Source of the DNA: Nautilus pompilius
Taxonomy: Eukaryota; Mollusca; Cephalopoda; Nautilida; Nautilidae
Length of the DNA stretch: 64,000 nt
Assembly: GCA_018389105.1 (NCBI GenBank)
Contig: JACATO010000989.1
Span: 124,001-188,000 of the forward strand
Direction: 5' to 3'
Position 1 is the first letter of the stretch; every line of letters begins with the position of its first letter. Shown here one piece after another: positions 45,015-58,074 of the stretch. The notes beneath the pieces are model-generated. The model saw only the letters and a program-made list of their open reading frames with translations, ran no database searches and was not told where the DNA came from. The translations under genes were made by a program, and so were the position numbers.

Positions 45015-47892
45015 ATTTATTACATAAATTCACTTTAATTATAAACATTAATTTCATACCGAGAACTATAATCTAATCATTACATGATGTGACTTGAAAT
45101 GAAACAAAAAAATTTTTGTATTAGACTAAATGTAACACCACCATTATTATGTATTATTGGCATATAAACCATTTGATTTTCCCAAAACTTTGAAAAATAA
45201 GTAAAAGGGGCAGTTATAATTAGTGGTCATTGTTGCATTCAGAACCATTTACAAGTCAGTTGGTTTTTTTTTCTATCTTTCTCACTGCATTTGAGAGTCA
45301 GTTTTATGAATACATGGGCAGTTTCTGGAGAAAATCCAATAATGCTATTGTGGCATTAACTGTAAATATGGCAAGTGTATGTTTTTGCATTTAGTTTACT
45401 TTGTTCAGCAATCAATCAGAGATCATATCCTGTTCGAAAAATATGAGGGAGGAGAGAGAGAGAATTAGGCTGTATCCTACCCAGTGCTGAAATTGTAATT
45501 ATTAAAATTAGAGAAAAACAAAAACTGTTTTATTAGTTTTAAATTAGTCTTACATCATTAACGCGACTTGCACAACAAGATTTCATTAATACAGAAATTC
45601 ATTTTAAAAAATTCTGAACATTTTCGCAGCTAAATAATCTAACATGAAAAATTTTTAAAAAAAAAAGAAATTGATGACCATCAAATATTTCATGTTCCCA
45701 ACTGATAAAGTTAAAAATGGGGGATTTGTTTTGGTAAATTACTTTCTCCTGCTACAGAAGCCCCTGTTCTAAAGCTCAGAAACATTTGAAGGCAGTAAAT
45801 GTTCTTAAAATGTTTAGTATTAGTTTAAGATATCACACAACATCCAATAGTTTGTAATAAAAGCATCTGCCATATACACATTATATATATATTTCTAAAT
45901 TTTTTTGATAACATTTAAAAGTTTCCATGTAAATAATTCAACATTTCATTTAAAATCTAAATGAACTTCAACATTTTCATTATGATTGTACAAAATTGAG
46001 ATAAGTATCTGTGCCTGGTACTTAACCGACCAACTGTGACTACTGTTATCTTAAGGTAAGTAAAGAATAAGGGAAAAAAGCAAAAGCAAAACAAACACCA
46101 TTAAAGCAGTTTTTTTATTAAAGAGGAAAAATGAGATTACATCACTCTTATCAAATAAATTAAGTGGTATCTTATTCCAAGAGTATGATAAAATATTTCT
46201 AGCTTTTATTTCAGAGTGAAATATAAATTTTTTGAAGTGGGATTCTAACATGAAATGATAAAAAAAAAAGCACTTATCAATTCTTACAACAATTAATGTC
46301 TAAACTATTCAACTGATAAAAACAAACTTTAGTAGGAAAAAAATATACATTCTAGAAAAAGTGAATTTTGTAGCTGTTTAAAAAAAAAAAAAAATATTAC
46401 ATCAGTAATTGTTTAGATCCCCTTTTCATGTAGATTTTTTTTACAAAATAAATGCCCTATTTTTTCATGCTTCAGATGCAGAATTGGATGTACACTTAAA
46501 TAATGGCCTGCAGCCAGCATGGGTGATGGAATAACCAGGTGTGTGTGTCTGTGAAAGATTGTATAACCAGCTCTTCAAAGGGGCACAAATGTGATAATGC
46601 AGCATTAGAAACTTTTATTGACTTTTAACTAAAAATCTAAATCCCTTTGAAATATCAAAAGATATAAATCACTACATCAAAAGAATAATTATATATATAT
46701 ATCACAAAAAAAACCAAAAACCTTTTAGGTGAGGATGTTTTGAGATACTGTAATCTCTGCAAGTAACTCTACATTGTATTTCATCAGCTAATTCTCAGCC
46801 CGACAGTTGTGTACAAATGCATAATTTTATTTTCTAACTGTCAAGAAAAATGTCAACAAATTTCTAATTAAATTTGAATTCACTTGATAAATTAAGCAAA
46901 AGAATCTGCGCATCTTTTAAACCACTCAACCACTATACATTAACGTCTGTCACCTTTATAAAGTCTTCTATGTGAGCAGTGGGTAAGATGGGGTGCATTG
47001 TTGACCCTGTAGTTTTGCAGAACTAATGGAGCAATAGTAAGCTATGCTTTAAAGTTGAGCAAACTTAGGTACATGACTGAATGATGGAAATAGCTGGAAG
47101 ATTGTTTTTCTTGCTGATATCACTGCTACACTTGCTATTTTAGTTCACATAACTGAAGATCAACCTTTTTCCTAGTACTACAAACAACATATCTTCAGCA
47201 GCTCCATATGCATGTTATTTACTAACGGTTCTATCCACCAATGTCAAGTTACATTAATTACATATTCTTCCTGACAAAGTCAGTCAGCTGATTACAAAAC
47301 CAAAATGTAAAGATTTTCCTTGTTTGGGCTTGACATAATTTCACTTTTGCAACCAATGGATAAAAATTCATGTGTTTCATCTTTAATGAGTAACAAAGAA
47401 CCATTTGATATGGTGGCTACATGACATTTACTTTTTCCTTTTTAATATCATATAATTACCATGTAAAGATGGTCTCTTGGTTCATTAAAGATGAAGCAGA
47501 GTTGGCATTTTGTTCAGTGAACCATATTACTACCATTTTATCATAATTCCATTTTAGTCTTGAGGTAGTTTTTATCACCACCCATTTCTCCTTTTAATTG
47601 TTTTCCTATAAAAATAAAAAAAAACAAAACAAAAAACTCAATCAGAAGGGACCTGTTCAATGACAATGTTCTGATTTTCAAGTTTAGCTCCTAAAATGGG
47701 TAAAACCAAAAATCGATAACACAAAACGTATGCATTCTCTGTGTATAGGCAATGACAATGGACTTTTGCATGTTTTACAATCTCTTATCACATGACAGAG
47801 AGAAGAGCTGGTCAGGTGAATGAATTATATCAGTGTACTGTGAAACTATCAGCAACAAAAGGGTTTACTGCTTGTTTATGGGTAACTAATGT
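45015..47892. other. Convergent spacer between CRYM and CNPY
   Basis: About 2.9 kb of AT-rich DNA between two converging genes. It includes the CNPY 3' UTR of unknown length; plus-strand TTTATT sites (minus-strand AATAAA) occur, for example at 46826-46831, but none can be singled out. One possible alternative CNPY 3' exon is at about 47648-47692. I see no other gene. Confidence 0.4.
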
Positions 47893-47946
47893 TCATGTAA
47901 CATCGTAGTCTTCATACTCCACAACATTTGGACACAATCCAACGAT
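47893..47946 (-). CDS. CNPY4: Probable last coding exon of the canopy gene
   Basis: A good acceptor (TTTCAACAG) is followed by an 18-codon frame ending in an acidic tail, VEYEDYDVT, then TGA. It enters in phase 0, which matches the exit phase of the exon at 48777-48725 (donor GTAAGT). I do not recognise this tail from vertebrate canopy proteins, which usually end in an acidic stretch and, in some, a KDEL-like signal. Confidence 0.5.
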   Translation of the reverse strand: MVGLCPNVVEYEDYDVT

Positions 47947-50900
47947 CTGTTGAAATTTTCAAAATTCAGAGAGAGGGGGAGGGAACTCTTGTAATATTGT
48001 AAGTAAACGTAACATGTCTGAATGATTATGCCCATGCACACAAAATCAAATGATCTCAGTTATGCAGCTCTGGTTGATGATGTAAGGATAACTCACACAC
48101 TCAGTAATGCATTGGTCAGCCACATGCTGATTCACATACTTTTAGTATTACTGATTTCAATTAAAACGCTGGGTTTATCATTCTTAGAAAAGGAAATTTA
48201 ATGAGAAGTTCAGATGATTACTGGATTATTTATTTGGTACCGAGAGATACATATATACACATCTTGTATAGAGGAAGCTGGCCCATTGTTATAACTTGTA
48301 ATTAGTGGGAGGAGAAAACCCATGCACAACTTGCTGATGCAAAATAAGAAAACAATGCCATGGGCTATACACAAATCATGATATGGATCCTCAGGGCTGA
48401 ACTGTAGCTGAATAAGAACTCAAAAGAATGCCAAGGAACCTTTAGTGAGAGTATGTTTCTTTGTTATTTATACACACATTTCTGTTCTTAAAAATACTGG
48501 GCATCTCACTTAACCTAAAACTGGCTTGTATAGAAATTTAATCACTGATGACAATACATGAAGCTTTGATAATAACAAAATAGGCTGGCTGCCAGTGTTT
48601 GAAGTAAACACAGAAAACATTCTAAATCTCCATGATGTAATATGCAATCAACTTCCATTAGTAATAAGTTAGTTAAGAAAAATTACCACTGTACATATAT
48701 ATATATTCCCCCCCCTTCACTTACAGGTTCCTTAACTTTTCCAATCTGCTTAGTCAAGTTATCTCCTCTTGGCATTCCTAGCATATAAGGGTGAAAAACA
48801 CCCATGAAGGTCCCCAAAATGTATGAATAATAAAAAGCAGCAACTACAAGACGGAAAAGAAAAAAAAAAAAAACTTTATTAATAAACATTTTTTTCCCCC
48901 ACCTTAATTTTTCTTACCTTCATTTTTGATTTTCTCCATTGGATGTTTTTCATACAAGCAATCTGCAACGTAGATAAAACAGGCAGACATTAAAAAAAAA
49001 AAAGAGCTCTTTCTAGCATTGCTCTCCTTCATTGTCTGCTCACCTGTCCGACTGGCAAGTTTTAATGAGCGGCTCAACAAATGTGAGAATAAAAACAAGT
49101 ACAAAAAGAGTTGTGTGATGGTCAGATTATGCGACGACTAAGGACGAGGGCCAGAATTTGCTCAGTTTGGCAAACCTGGCCGACATTGTTTCTTCCCCAG
49201 CTGGCTGTCTGGTTTTCATCCAACAACTAAAAATGAAGAGCTCCAGTAGAGATTTCCCTGCCAAAGTAAAAAATTCCAGATCCAATATGGCACCAAGCTG
49301 CTGCACTAGGGCCATCTACCTTGAAGGCATCAATATACAGCAGCACCAGCACAACAAAAATTAAAAACATTAAATAAATAAAGTGGAAGCTTGCATTTGT
49401 TTATCAGATGCTGCAAAAAATGAGAGCACACAAGCAAAGGAATTTTAGAGTACATCTAAATAACTAACTCTTACAGGCAGAATTGGCAAAAGGTTGTTGA
49501 TAGAGTGCTACATTTAGTGTTAGACAGTTGTTAGATCTCACTTTTTAAAAAATTCATTCTCACCTGTGTCCTTGTTTTTCAGTATCCTATTCTTGCACAA
49601 ATAGTTCAATAAATTTTCATGTTGGTGATGATGGTACCATTCCTCTATATCATCTTCATATTCTTCCACCAGTTGGAAACACTAAAGAAGAAAGATGCTG
49701 CTGTTTGTCACATGTAGTTAGTGCTGACAAAATGAAGTTTCAGAAAAGAAAAAAAAGGTTTCAGAGTAAATTGGTCAGAAACATTGTGGAGCTTTAATTT
49801 ATTCTCATGAGATAACACGTGGAAATTTGTTTTTTTTTTCTTATGAAGTACTTTTCTATGCACAAAGCCACCACCTAGTAACTATCAAAGCTGAATTCCA
49901 AGTACTTATGGTTGCTGCTCTAGTTGCTAGGTTGGTCAAATCACGGAGAATTGTGTTCACAGAAGAATATAAAAAAATCTCCACAGCAGCAGTTTGTTTA
50001 TACTCTTATCGTTGTTTAAAAATAACTTAAAGATAAAGCAAAATTAATGAAAACTTAGCAGCCTCTAAAATTTGCCCATATGGAACTTACAGTTACAAGT
50101 CCCATTTTTCTTTCAGGTTTTCAAAGTCAAACTTTATCACTGACAAATACCGTTTATAATCTTCGAGTATGAAAGACAACAAAGTTAGAAGTATATGAAC
50201 TGTAAATGTAAAACATCTGCCATTGTAGAGATGCTGGGTAATATCATGGATTTTGACAGAAATTCAGCAGGGTACAACATCACAAAAACAGATTTCATCT
50301 TTAATTTGCTGCTAATGGAAAGGAAAGTATTGGAGAAGGGTATCTGCCTGAGGGGTTGGTTCTATACTCAATGCATTTCAACATGTAACATTTTGTGGTC
50401 TCTTTTTTATACATCTCCAAAGCTTTCTGCATGTATAATCAGCTAACAGAAGACACTACTACTGTCTGATCAAACAGGTGTGCATCATTTTAAAAATAGT
50501 AGTATGAATTAGGCTTACTTTTCTTTGCATTTGAGTAATCTCAACTGATGGTTGATCCCACAATTCATAAGGTATCCCAAGGTCTACCTTCACGCCTTTA
50601 TTACTTTGAAAAAATAAGATTAAAACAAATTCATACTTTAAAGAAAAGGAAATCAAATAAAGAAACTAAAGTGTACAGGTGTCAAAATTCCATAAGTAGA
50701 ATGAGCAAGCAAACATGCCGGACCTACCATAAGAACTGACATCAAAAGAATTTTGATAGTCCTGCAAATAAAATGTGAATTCAACCCAGCCGCTGGTAGG
50801 ATTTACACACTGCTACAGTGGTACAAGAAAAATAAGCATCAGTCCTTTCTCCTCAGCTTCACTGCACTGCTTCTGCAGCTACCTATGTGGTGCAATGATA

Positions 50901-53900
50901 TTCAATGCAACCAAGGAAATCTAAGTGTGAAGCTATAGTGCTAAATAGTGACTTGTCCTAATGTTTACAGGTCTCCGGAGTCTGGCTGGCAAACTGAATC
51001 TCTCTTGAAGAGCAGACTAATCTTGCCTTCAGTTCTGAAGAAGGGGATCCCTACCTGATACCTGTTACCATATTAAAAAATGCTGACAGCTTGGAAAAAC
51101 AGTTTCATTTATTTTTGTAAAGATCTAATAAACTGGTTTGGGAAATATGAGGTGTTGACTTATTTACAAAGCTTTTAAAAATCCCATCCATGTGGCAATC
51201 TGTCTGAAGTATTTAAAGAAAAAATCCTGCATCAAAATAACGATGATAAGAAAAGAAAAAAGTCAGTCAGAATTAAATGAAGTTTGAAGTTTATTAATGC
51301 TACTCTGATAAATAATTTTACGGTCTCAAACTTACGTAAGTAATTATCTAATCTATCTGTTACATACACATACACACATATATATATATATAAGCTCTAG
51401 CCAAAACAAATCATTTTTGAAATAAAGAAAAAAATAAAACAATTGAATTTTTTCTTTCTTTAGAACTTAAACCACATCACCCTCAATTAGTTCGCTCCAC
51501 ACACTTCATTAGCATTCCAAGTTTTTTGAAGTGAGTTTTAAAAAATTAATTCTATTCCCTCAAATGAAAAGGCAATTTTCAAATATCTAGCAATATGCTT
51601 AACACTATCCTTAATTTTTTTTCATCTAGTCATCTAATAAATATTTTAAAATGTTTGCGGATTTGTTTGTTACTCTTTTACAGCCAAACCAGAGCACCTA
51701 AAATCCCCCAAATTTTGAGTGTAGTGTACTTCAGAAAATGGAAAAGGTTTTAGGCTACCGCCTGTTGGCCTTGAAGGCCGTTTTGAGGCCATCAAAGGCC
51801 GCTTTTCAAAAAAGCCTTATAGATTACACTTAGTTTACTGCACTTATTCAAAACAGGTGACCAGCAGCCTCAAATTATAATAAAGATACCAGAGGATCAA
51901 AGACAGGATCTAAGGTACCAGAACCTGACCTCAAAAACCACCTTTCAAGGTTCAGAGTTACTACAGCTCCATGGTACTCATTCAACACAGAAGTGACCAC
52001 AGATTTCAATTTTTCAAAAGCTGGCCTTCAAGGCCATTTGAAAGCCATCAATGGCAGGTTTTGATATCATACACTGTATAACTTTGAAAACTAATAGTAA
52101 AAATTCATGAGTAGTTTTCTACAAGTTTGTCATCATCTTATAAGCTAGCCATGTATTGGTCAGGTACTTTTTCAGATTCTTAAAGAAGTCAGCTAAAACA
52201 TAACCATTAAGCAATTTTAAAAAGCCCCTTCGAATTCAGAAGTCCAGTTTTCTATTGAACTCAGCTTTGCTATGACTATCAATAATGCACAGGGCCAATC
52301 ATTGAAAGTTGCTGACCTCAACTTAGATGGTCCCTGGATTTCCTATGTACGACTGTATGTTGGATGCTCAAGAGTTTGCCAAAACAAAAATCTGTTTTGC
52401 TTTTCACCCAAAGGAAAAACTAAAAACATAGTCTATAAAGAGGCTCTTATGGAGCAAAGTTAAGTATACGGTTTACAGAATGTTAAAAATTGTATTATTA
52501 GCATCAATTCAATGTTCATTCAATGATTGTGTGCTTAAACAAATAGAATTTCTGTTTTTCAAATTGTTTTTTTTTATATATATAAGCTATTTTTTCTTGT
52601 GCTGTGCTCGGTACTCCAGCTAGACCATATATTTCATTTTCTTGCTAGAAAAGAAATGGATACCATCACCTAGCTAAAAGTTGCTTCAATGACAGAAGGA
52701 AAGATTACTAACAAACCACACTGTAAACAAGATGTTGGAAAAGCACACAAAACAAGTGCAGCAGGGCCATATTATACATTATTCTCTAGCTTTTACTTGG
52801 CTTAAACAAGAAAGGCTCTCTTTCCCACAATGCAATGCTATATGAGATTACATTCCTAATATAAAACTATACAAGTGTCTTTTTGTTTTTCTTTTTTTTT
52901 TATAATTGCAAATATTACACTTGTAGTAACTAGAATTTGTAGCATAAACCTTTTTGGTCATGATTTACTGGGGAAGAGAATTATGTCAGCTTCTGTATCA
53001 TTGCAATGCTGGAAAATTTTCTCTCTTATCATTAGCGAGAAGCCTCTCAGATTTCACAGCTGCAGAACCGTACATGGAGTTGTGACGAGTCTGCATCAGT
53101 TGATTTTAAGAATCCATACACCAACTTACACGAGTCCATGGAGAGTTTGCATGGTCTCACTCTGACCCTTTGTGTACCTCAGGCTGCCCTTCTTTTCTGC
53201 ATGAATGTTATATTTCAAAATCCTATTGCAAATATGAGGCTCATGGAGGGTTTCTGTCAGTCGAAGTTCTCTATAAGATAAACAAAACAAAAAAAAAGAT
53301 GGTAATGCCTGACAGGAAAAATATAATAAAATGGAAACAAGCAGCTTACCTTTAAACCTTGTACAGCCTAGAAAAATGACATATTTAACTTTAAAAGTAA
53401 ATACAGAGGCTGGATTATGACAGATAGCAAAACAGAGTCCGGTTTAGCCCTTCTCACCAAGCTTAAGAGTTGCAGGATTTTTGTAAAACCTTAGTTTCTG
53501 ATTTTATAGTTTAGGAACATTAAAAATATGAGAATACTGTTGATACTCCTTTATAAGACAGGTTTTTTAATGACCAATTTATTTTTCAAGTCGGGTGGGT
53601 CTTAAAGGAAAAAAAACCAATGCCACAAATGTTCTTTTTAGTAGATGATGCTAGGTTTATGTTGCATGCCTGTCACATTACTAAAATGTTATCAATCAGT
53701 AGTTTCCTTTTAAGTTATAATTATTTATGTCATTGTGATATATTCAAGTTATTTAATTAGAAATTAAGCATTAGTCAGATACTGAATGCATTATAATAAG
53801 CTTGAGAATATGCCACAATTTTAAATTTAAGGGCATGTTTTCACACACATCCACAATATACTTACAGTATTTGTTTCCAAAACAAGTTATCAGCTGAATA

Positions 53901-56900
53901 CTGTGTTTGACTTAACAAAGGGATATTTTTATGACTTCAAAACCTCATTTTCTGACATCATCTTACAATAGGGTCAATGCTAAAGTCAGGGTTTTTTTGG
54001 TCCAATAAAGGGAAGTCACCTGTTGACCTTATAAGCAAATATTAACAGCGAACAACTCTACGCAAGTTTAGTTTTTCTAGTACTGATCTTGTGTGCTTCC
54101 ATTATGACCCAAAATACATTAATGTAAACAAATTATGTTGAGATTAAAAGGGTTAAGCCATAATTTACCTTTACTGAGATGCTTCTCTTTGATAACCTTT
54201 AACTGTTTCGCTGTGGTCTGCTGAAATTGTTGTAAAACGGTCACTTTGATTTGTTAATAGCAATTTTTTTTTATTACGTAACGTAACATAACGTGGCCCA
54301 TACCAAATATTGATGAAAGAGTGTATGGGAAGAAAAAGTAGCAGCGAAATAGTTAACCAAAGATTGGCAGCGGTATTAACTGTTTATTCACAGTGTGAAA
54401 AAAAAATAACTCATTAATTTTGAGCTTTTTTTTTACAATCTTTATAAGTGATAATCAATTATTGGTAAAACTGGAATAACTTAAAAAACAAACAAACAAC
54501 AAGGTGAACAGAGTGGGTACGGGATAAAGTCAAATCTTTGGTTGCATTTTCACCTGCCACACACCTGTGTAAAATTCTAACTACTAACATAAAAAAAACA
54601 AATAAATTATATATTCTATATAAATTGTAGTTAATTAGAGGTTTCTGATTAGCGATTTAGTTTTATTGTCATATATTACAAGGTACACTGTTTGTGGATC
54701 TGAATTTGAGGTTTATTAAGAATACCACTTTAATGTATAATACTTAATTTAAGCATGCGACCGGCCAGGTAATGCTTATAGTATTAAAATCTGCCAGTTT
54801 TAGCCTTTGGTCAATGAAGAGGGGGACCTAATAGGGTAGCAAGCATAGTTAACAGTGATAATATTAATCAATTTAGAAACCATGCCAAAGGCCACTTCTC
54901 TGAGGACAGGGCATTCCTTGCATAAGCCATGGCAGCTTCTTGCCTCCTTGTAACCATGAAACTAAACTGTACTTTCTGTCTGAAACTCAAGGATGCTGTT
55001 TCCAAAATAATGTTCTCCATAAAATAAGCTAGACGGTCCTCTTAAAATACCTATTTTGTCCACGTGTTTGATACTGCATGAGGAAACTTCTGCCAGTTTT
55101 GAAAACAGTAAAACTCAGCCCTTTCTTACTTACGATGTCTGATATCTGAACTTTCTGGTTCCCCCAAGTCCCTGTCCAGCTTCCAGGACTTCTTTGGATT
55201 TTCCTGTTTCTCTCAACCTTTCATTTAGTTCCACTGCCAGATACTTGCAAACTAAGAAATCAAAATAATTGAATAAATGAAATATTAAAGTAAAAAAAAA
55301 TGAACAAATAAGCTACTAACCACTAAATGAATGAAGGAAGATTTCACAGTATGAACTAAAATAATAAACAGTGACATATTATTCAACTACAAGATTAAAT
55401 TGTAGCCATAGAGGATTCTAGGAACAAATGCTTTTAAATTCTTATTTCTAATAAAATGCGACAAAAATTATGCTACCCTGTTTTCTCAAAATGTTGCAAA
55501 TGAATCACCGAGATATAAATGAATGAAATGTTGAATTGAGTAAAATATTCATCATCTGTAAAAAATATACACACACACACTATATATATAGTAATTAAAC
55601 ATCAGCAAAAATGTTTTAAGACTCATAAAGTTTCCATTTGCCAAAAAGTTCAAGTCTATTTTTATGCTTTCTGCTTCTTACAACATGGTTTAGCCAAGTA
55701 TTCCCAGCAGGTACGCTAAATTTTATTTTAACTAACTAAAAATGATTTGCATCTATCTAAAAAAGTTAAGAAGCTTCAATCATCAAAATTATTATTGGAT
55801 TAAAATTTTTAAAAAAGTTTGGATTTATAGCTAAATTAGATTTTATGAAAATCTTTTTTTTTTTTTTTTCAGTTTTGTCAAGCTTGAAAATAGTTTCAGA
55901 TGAATATACAAAGTGCTCAATTTTTTCTTGAAGACATTCTGCTTTTCTAAGTCTTCTACCAGATAATAGTAGTAATAATAATCAGCCACCCGTGAACCTC
56001 ATGAATACTGAAGAAAGTTACTTCCATCAAAGACTTATGTGGTTGACATTTCACCTCTTTCTAATTGAGCTGAAATGGAATTAATAATAATTTTCCTGAA
56101 ATTATTTTCTAATATAATATATATGAAAGTATCAATACTGTAAAATCCCATATGTCAGTCCCTTATTTTCCCTTTACAAGATTTATGCTTATAAACAAAA
56201 ATGTGTGCACCTTACATTAAATACAACTGCCTATGTTCAAAGTATAATTAGCTAAGGTAAGCATATAAGCAGAAATGATTCATGATCACAGTCAAGGTTA
56301 CCTGGTTCTGTAAAGCATTTCTTAATTAAAAATGACTATGCTTTTAGGTATGTCTTGCTTTAATAATGATGGCACTACACTGCTTAAGTCTACAGAAATT
56401 GTCTTAATAAAATATAATGTTCAAGGTAGATTCGCATCATCTGCTATGACATTTTAGGTTTCTTCTTCTGGCGTTTGCTGTTAAATCAAACAAAGTTGGT
56501 TAGATTGTTGCAGCAAGCAAATAAAGTGGTCGTGAACGGAAAGGAAAGGCTACTCCTATCTCATTTCCTATGTTTGAATACAGCTCCCACATTCTGCAGT
56601 AATCAGTAAATTTCTGATTTCTTGAATTTACTAAATCACCTGCATCAACAGGTCAGACTCACAGCAGAATACGAGAAAAGCAAATTTTTTAGATATGCAC
56701 TATTCTCATCTATTGACACTGATGATAATCCTTTATCAGGAATGGAAATGCTAAACTATGAAACCTCTTATGTTGAAGTAAAAATCATAATGGTCAATTC
56801 TGCCTATTTTATGTTCATAAAGAAACAAGCCTTCTCCAACTAACCATATTTTCTAAAACGTGCAGCAGGAGGAGGGACCAGCAAATTAGCATATGCTGGT

Positions 56901-57627
56901 GTTACTCGAGTTATCACCCATCCTCCGAATCATAAGCATCTGAGACAACAAAAACAAAAACAAAAACAAACAAAACAAATGCTGCAATGCAGAATCCTGG
57001 GGCACTCTTTACAGTATTATCTCAATTAACAGTTTAATCGCTCCTAGAAGCAACCCATTCGCAAATATAAGACATATTCAGTTATTTGATATTGGCATTA
57101 GGTTTTGGTGGTGATGGGGGGAGGAGGAGGAAAAGTACCTAATGGCAGAGAGGATGCACTGACACAGACAGGTCTTGTGTCTAGTCTAGTAAATTCTAAT
57201 GTATGGAAAACTAAACACCTGCCAGAATTTCGCGATGAAGTCCCACAGGGTTCCAATACCTCAACACCAATGGATAAGTAATAAGATGGGGGGGGGGGGG
57301 GAAATTGGTCGTTACAGGGTTAAGTTGTTACTGGCTGGTGAGCAACACCTCTGCACATCCGTCGACAGGTGAGTCTTAATGAAGTCTGCGTGACACGGGG
57401 AGAGCTAGCACGGAGCAGGAAGAGGAACCACGAGTCCGAACTGGCAGGGTGAGGGGGAGCCAGGCCGACATTTAAAGGCCATATTCCGGAAAACGCCTCT
57501 CTAACTGTAAGCGCGGGGGACGAACCTTCACATGACGTGGGCGCCTTTACTGGTCCCGAATCGTCGTCTTAGCTCCGCGGGCGAGAGGCAGGCGGGCGAG
57601 GATTAACAGAAGAGCTGGAAATCTCAT
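47893..57627 (-). CDS. CNPY4: Canopy-family ER protein (CNPY3/4-like, PRAT4), frameshift in exon 1
   Basis: Saposin-like ER luminal co-chaperone; vertebrate CNPY3/PRAT4A assists folding of Toll-like receptors with GRP94. Exons in transcript order: 57627-57526, 55251-55134, 53270-53130, 50603-50519, 49681-49564, 48962-48918, 48777-48725, and a likely last exon 47946-47893. All phases agree except in exon 1. The signal peptide (MRFPALLLILARLPLARGA) is in one frame and the mature start (DDDSGPVKAPTSCEVC) in another, one base apart near 57570. Canopy hallmarks: SCEVCKYLAVEL, TGKSKEVLE, KGSLRYTKGQSETM, GVKVDLGIPYELWD, the EEWYHHHQ block, YLCKNRILK and DCLYEKH. All six family cysteines are present. 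The text around VDLGIP resembles CNPY4 more than CNPY3, but an invertebrate gene may be ancestral to both. Expected length is about 238 aa. Confidence 0.88.
49113..49365 (+). mobile_element. tRNA-derived SINE, copy I (CNPY intron)
   Basis: Degenerate head, then TTCCCCAGCTGGCTGTCTGG, CAACTAAAAATGAAGAGCTC and CAGTAGAGATTTCCCTGCC as in copy D. It lies antisense to the canopy gene. Confidence 0.5.
51755..52070 (+). repeat. Imperfect duplicated GGCC-rich segment
   Basis: TTGGCCTTGAAGGCCG followed by GAGGCCATCAAAGG at 51767-51802 is echoed by CTGGCCTTCAAGGCCATTTG and AAGCCATCAATGG at 52022-52055. The copies lie just upstream of the Helitron helicase tail and may belong to the same element. Confidence 0.45.
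52230..52463 (+). pseudogene. Helitron/Pif1-type helicase C-terminal fragment (CNPY intron)
   Basis: The plus-strand frame reads FAMTINNAQGQSLKVADLNL, then LYVGCSRVCQNKNLFCFSP and KGKTKNIVYKEAL, the hallmark C-terminal motifs of Helitron-encoded and Pif1-like helicases (TINKAQGQ, YVACSRV, TKNIVY). Only this tail is preserved; helicase motifs further upstream are not seen. It lies antisense in the canopy intron between 53130 and 50603. Confidence 0.75.
53271..55133 (-). other. CNPY intron 2
   Basis: About 1.9 kb of AT-rich intron with no recognised gene or repeat family on either strand. Confidence 0.55.
55252..57525 (-). other. CNPY intron 1
   Basis: About 2.3 kb, AT-rich on the left and turning GC-rich from about 57290 (poly(G) at 57287-57301) towards the promoter. 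A possible small minus-strand exon with a basic tail lies at about 56447-56484. Nothing else is supported. Confidence 0.45.
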
Positions 57628-58074
57628 CTGCTCGGCTGTGTCACCACCGTTCGGCGAGGGAGGGAGGGAGGGAGGGGGTTACCGGATGCTGAGAGCAACG
57701 TGCGAAAGTTCGGGAAACTTCGCGTGTTTCCGTGAAGCGCCGAAATAGAACCCGACGGTTTTCATTCTACTTTTTAGTCTCTACGCTTCTGGAAACCCGT
57801 TTGAAAACGGAGACCCTAAAACGTGTTGTGGGGACCCTTCACGGGCGGCACCTTAGTAGGAAATACTAACCAGGAAAAAAACAACAACAAAAACAAAAAA
57901 ACCCCTCACGTGACCGAGGAGCGTCTCGTTGTTTCCGGTGGCCTGCGGGGCGGAGAGTTCGTGTCGACTGACCAGAGTCCGCGAATTGTCTTTTCGGCCA
58001 AATTTGTCCAGGAGAAGGGGACAATAATTAATAATAATAATATTGTTGTTGTTGTTGTTGTGCTAACAGCCCCG
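57628..58074. promoter_or_regulatory. GC-rich bidirectional promoter between CNPY and ARPC1
   Basis: The canopy gene starts leftward at 57627, while ARPC1 runs rightward. The interval is CpG-rich, contains a (GGGA)n run at 57655-57674 and an E-box TCACGTGA at 57906-57913. A strong donor, CCG|GTAAGT at 58074/58075, suggests that a non-coding ARPC1 first exon ends at 58074. GC-rich sequence continues to about 58520 with a second CACGTG at 58156-58161. Confidence 0.55.
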
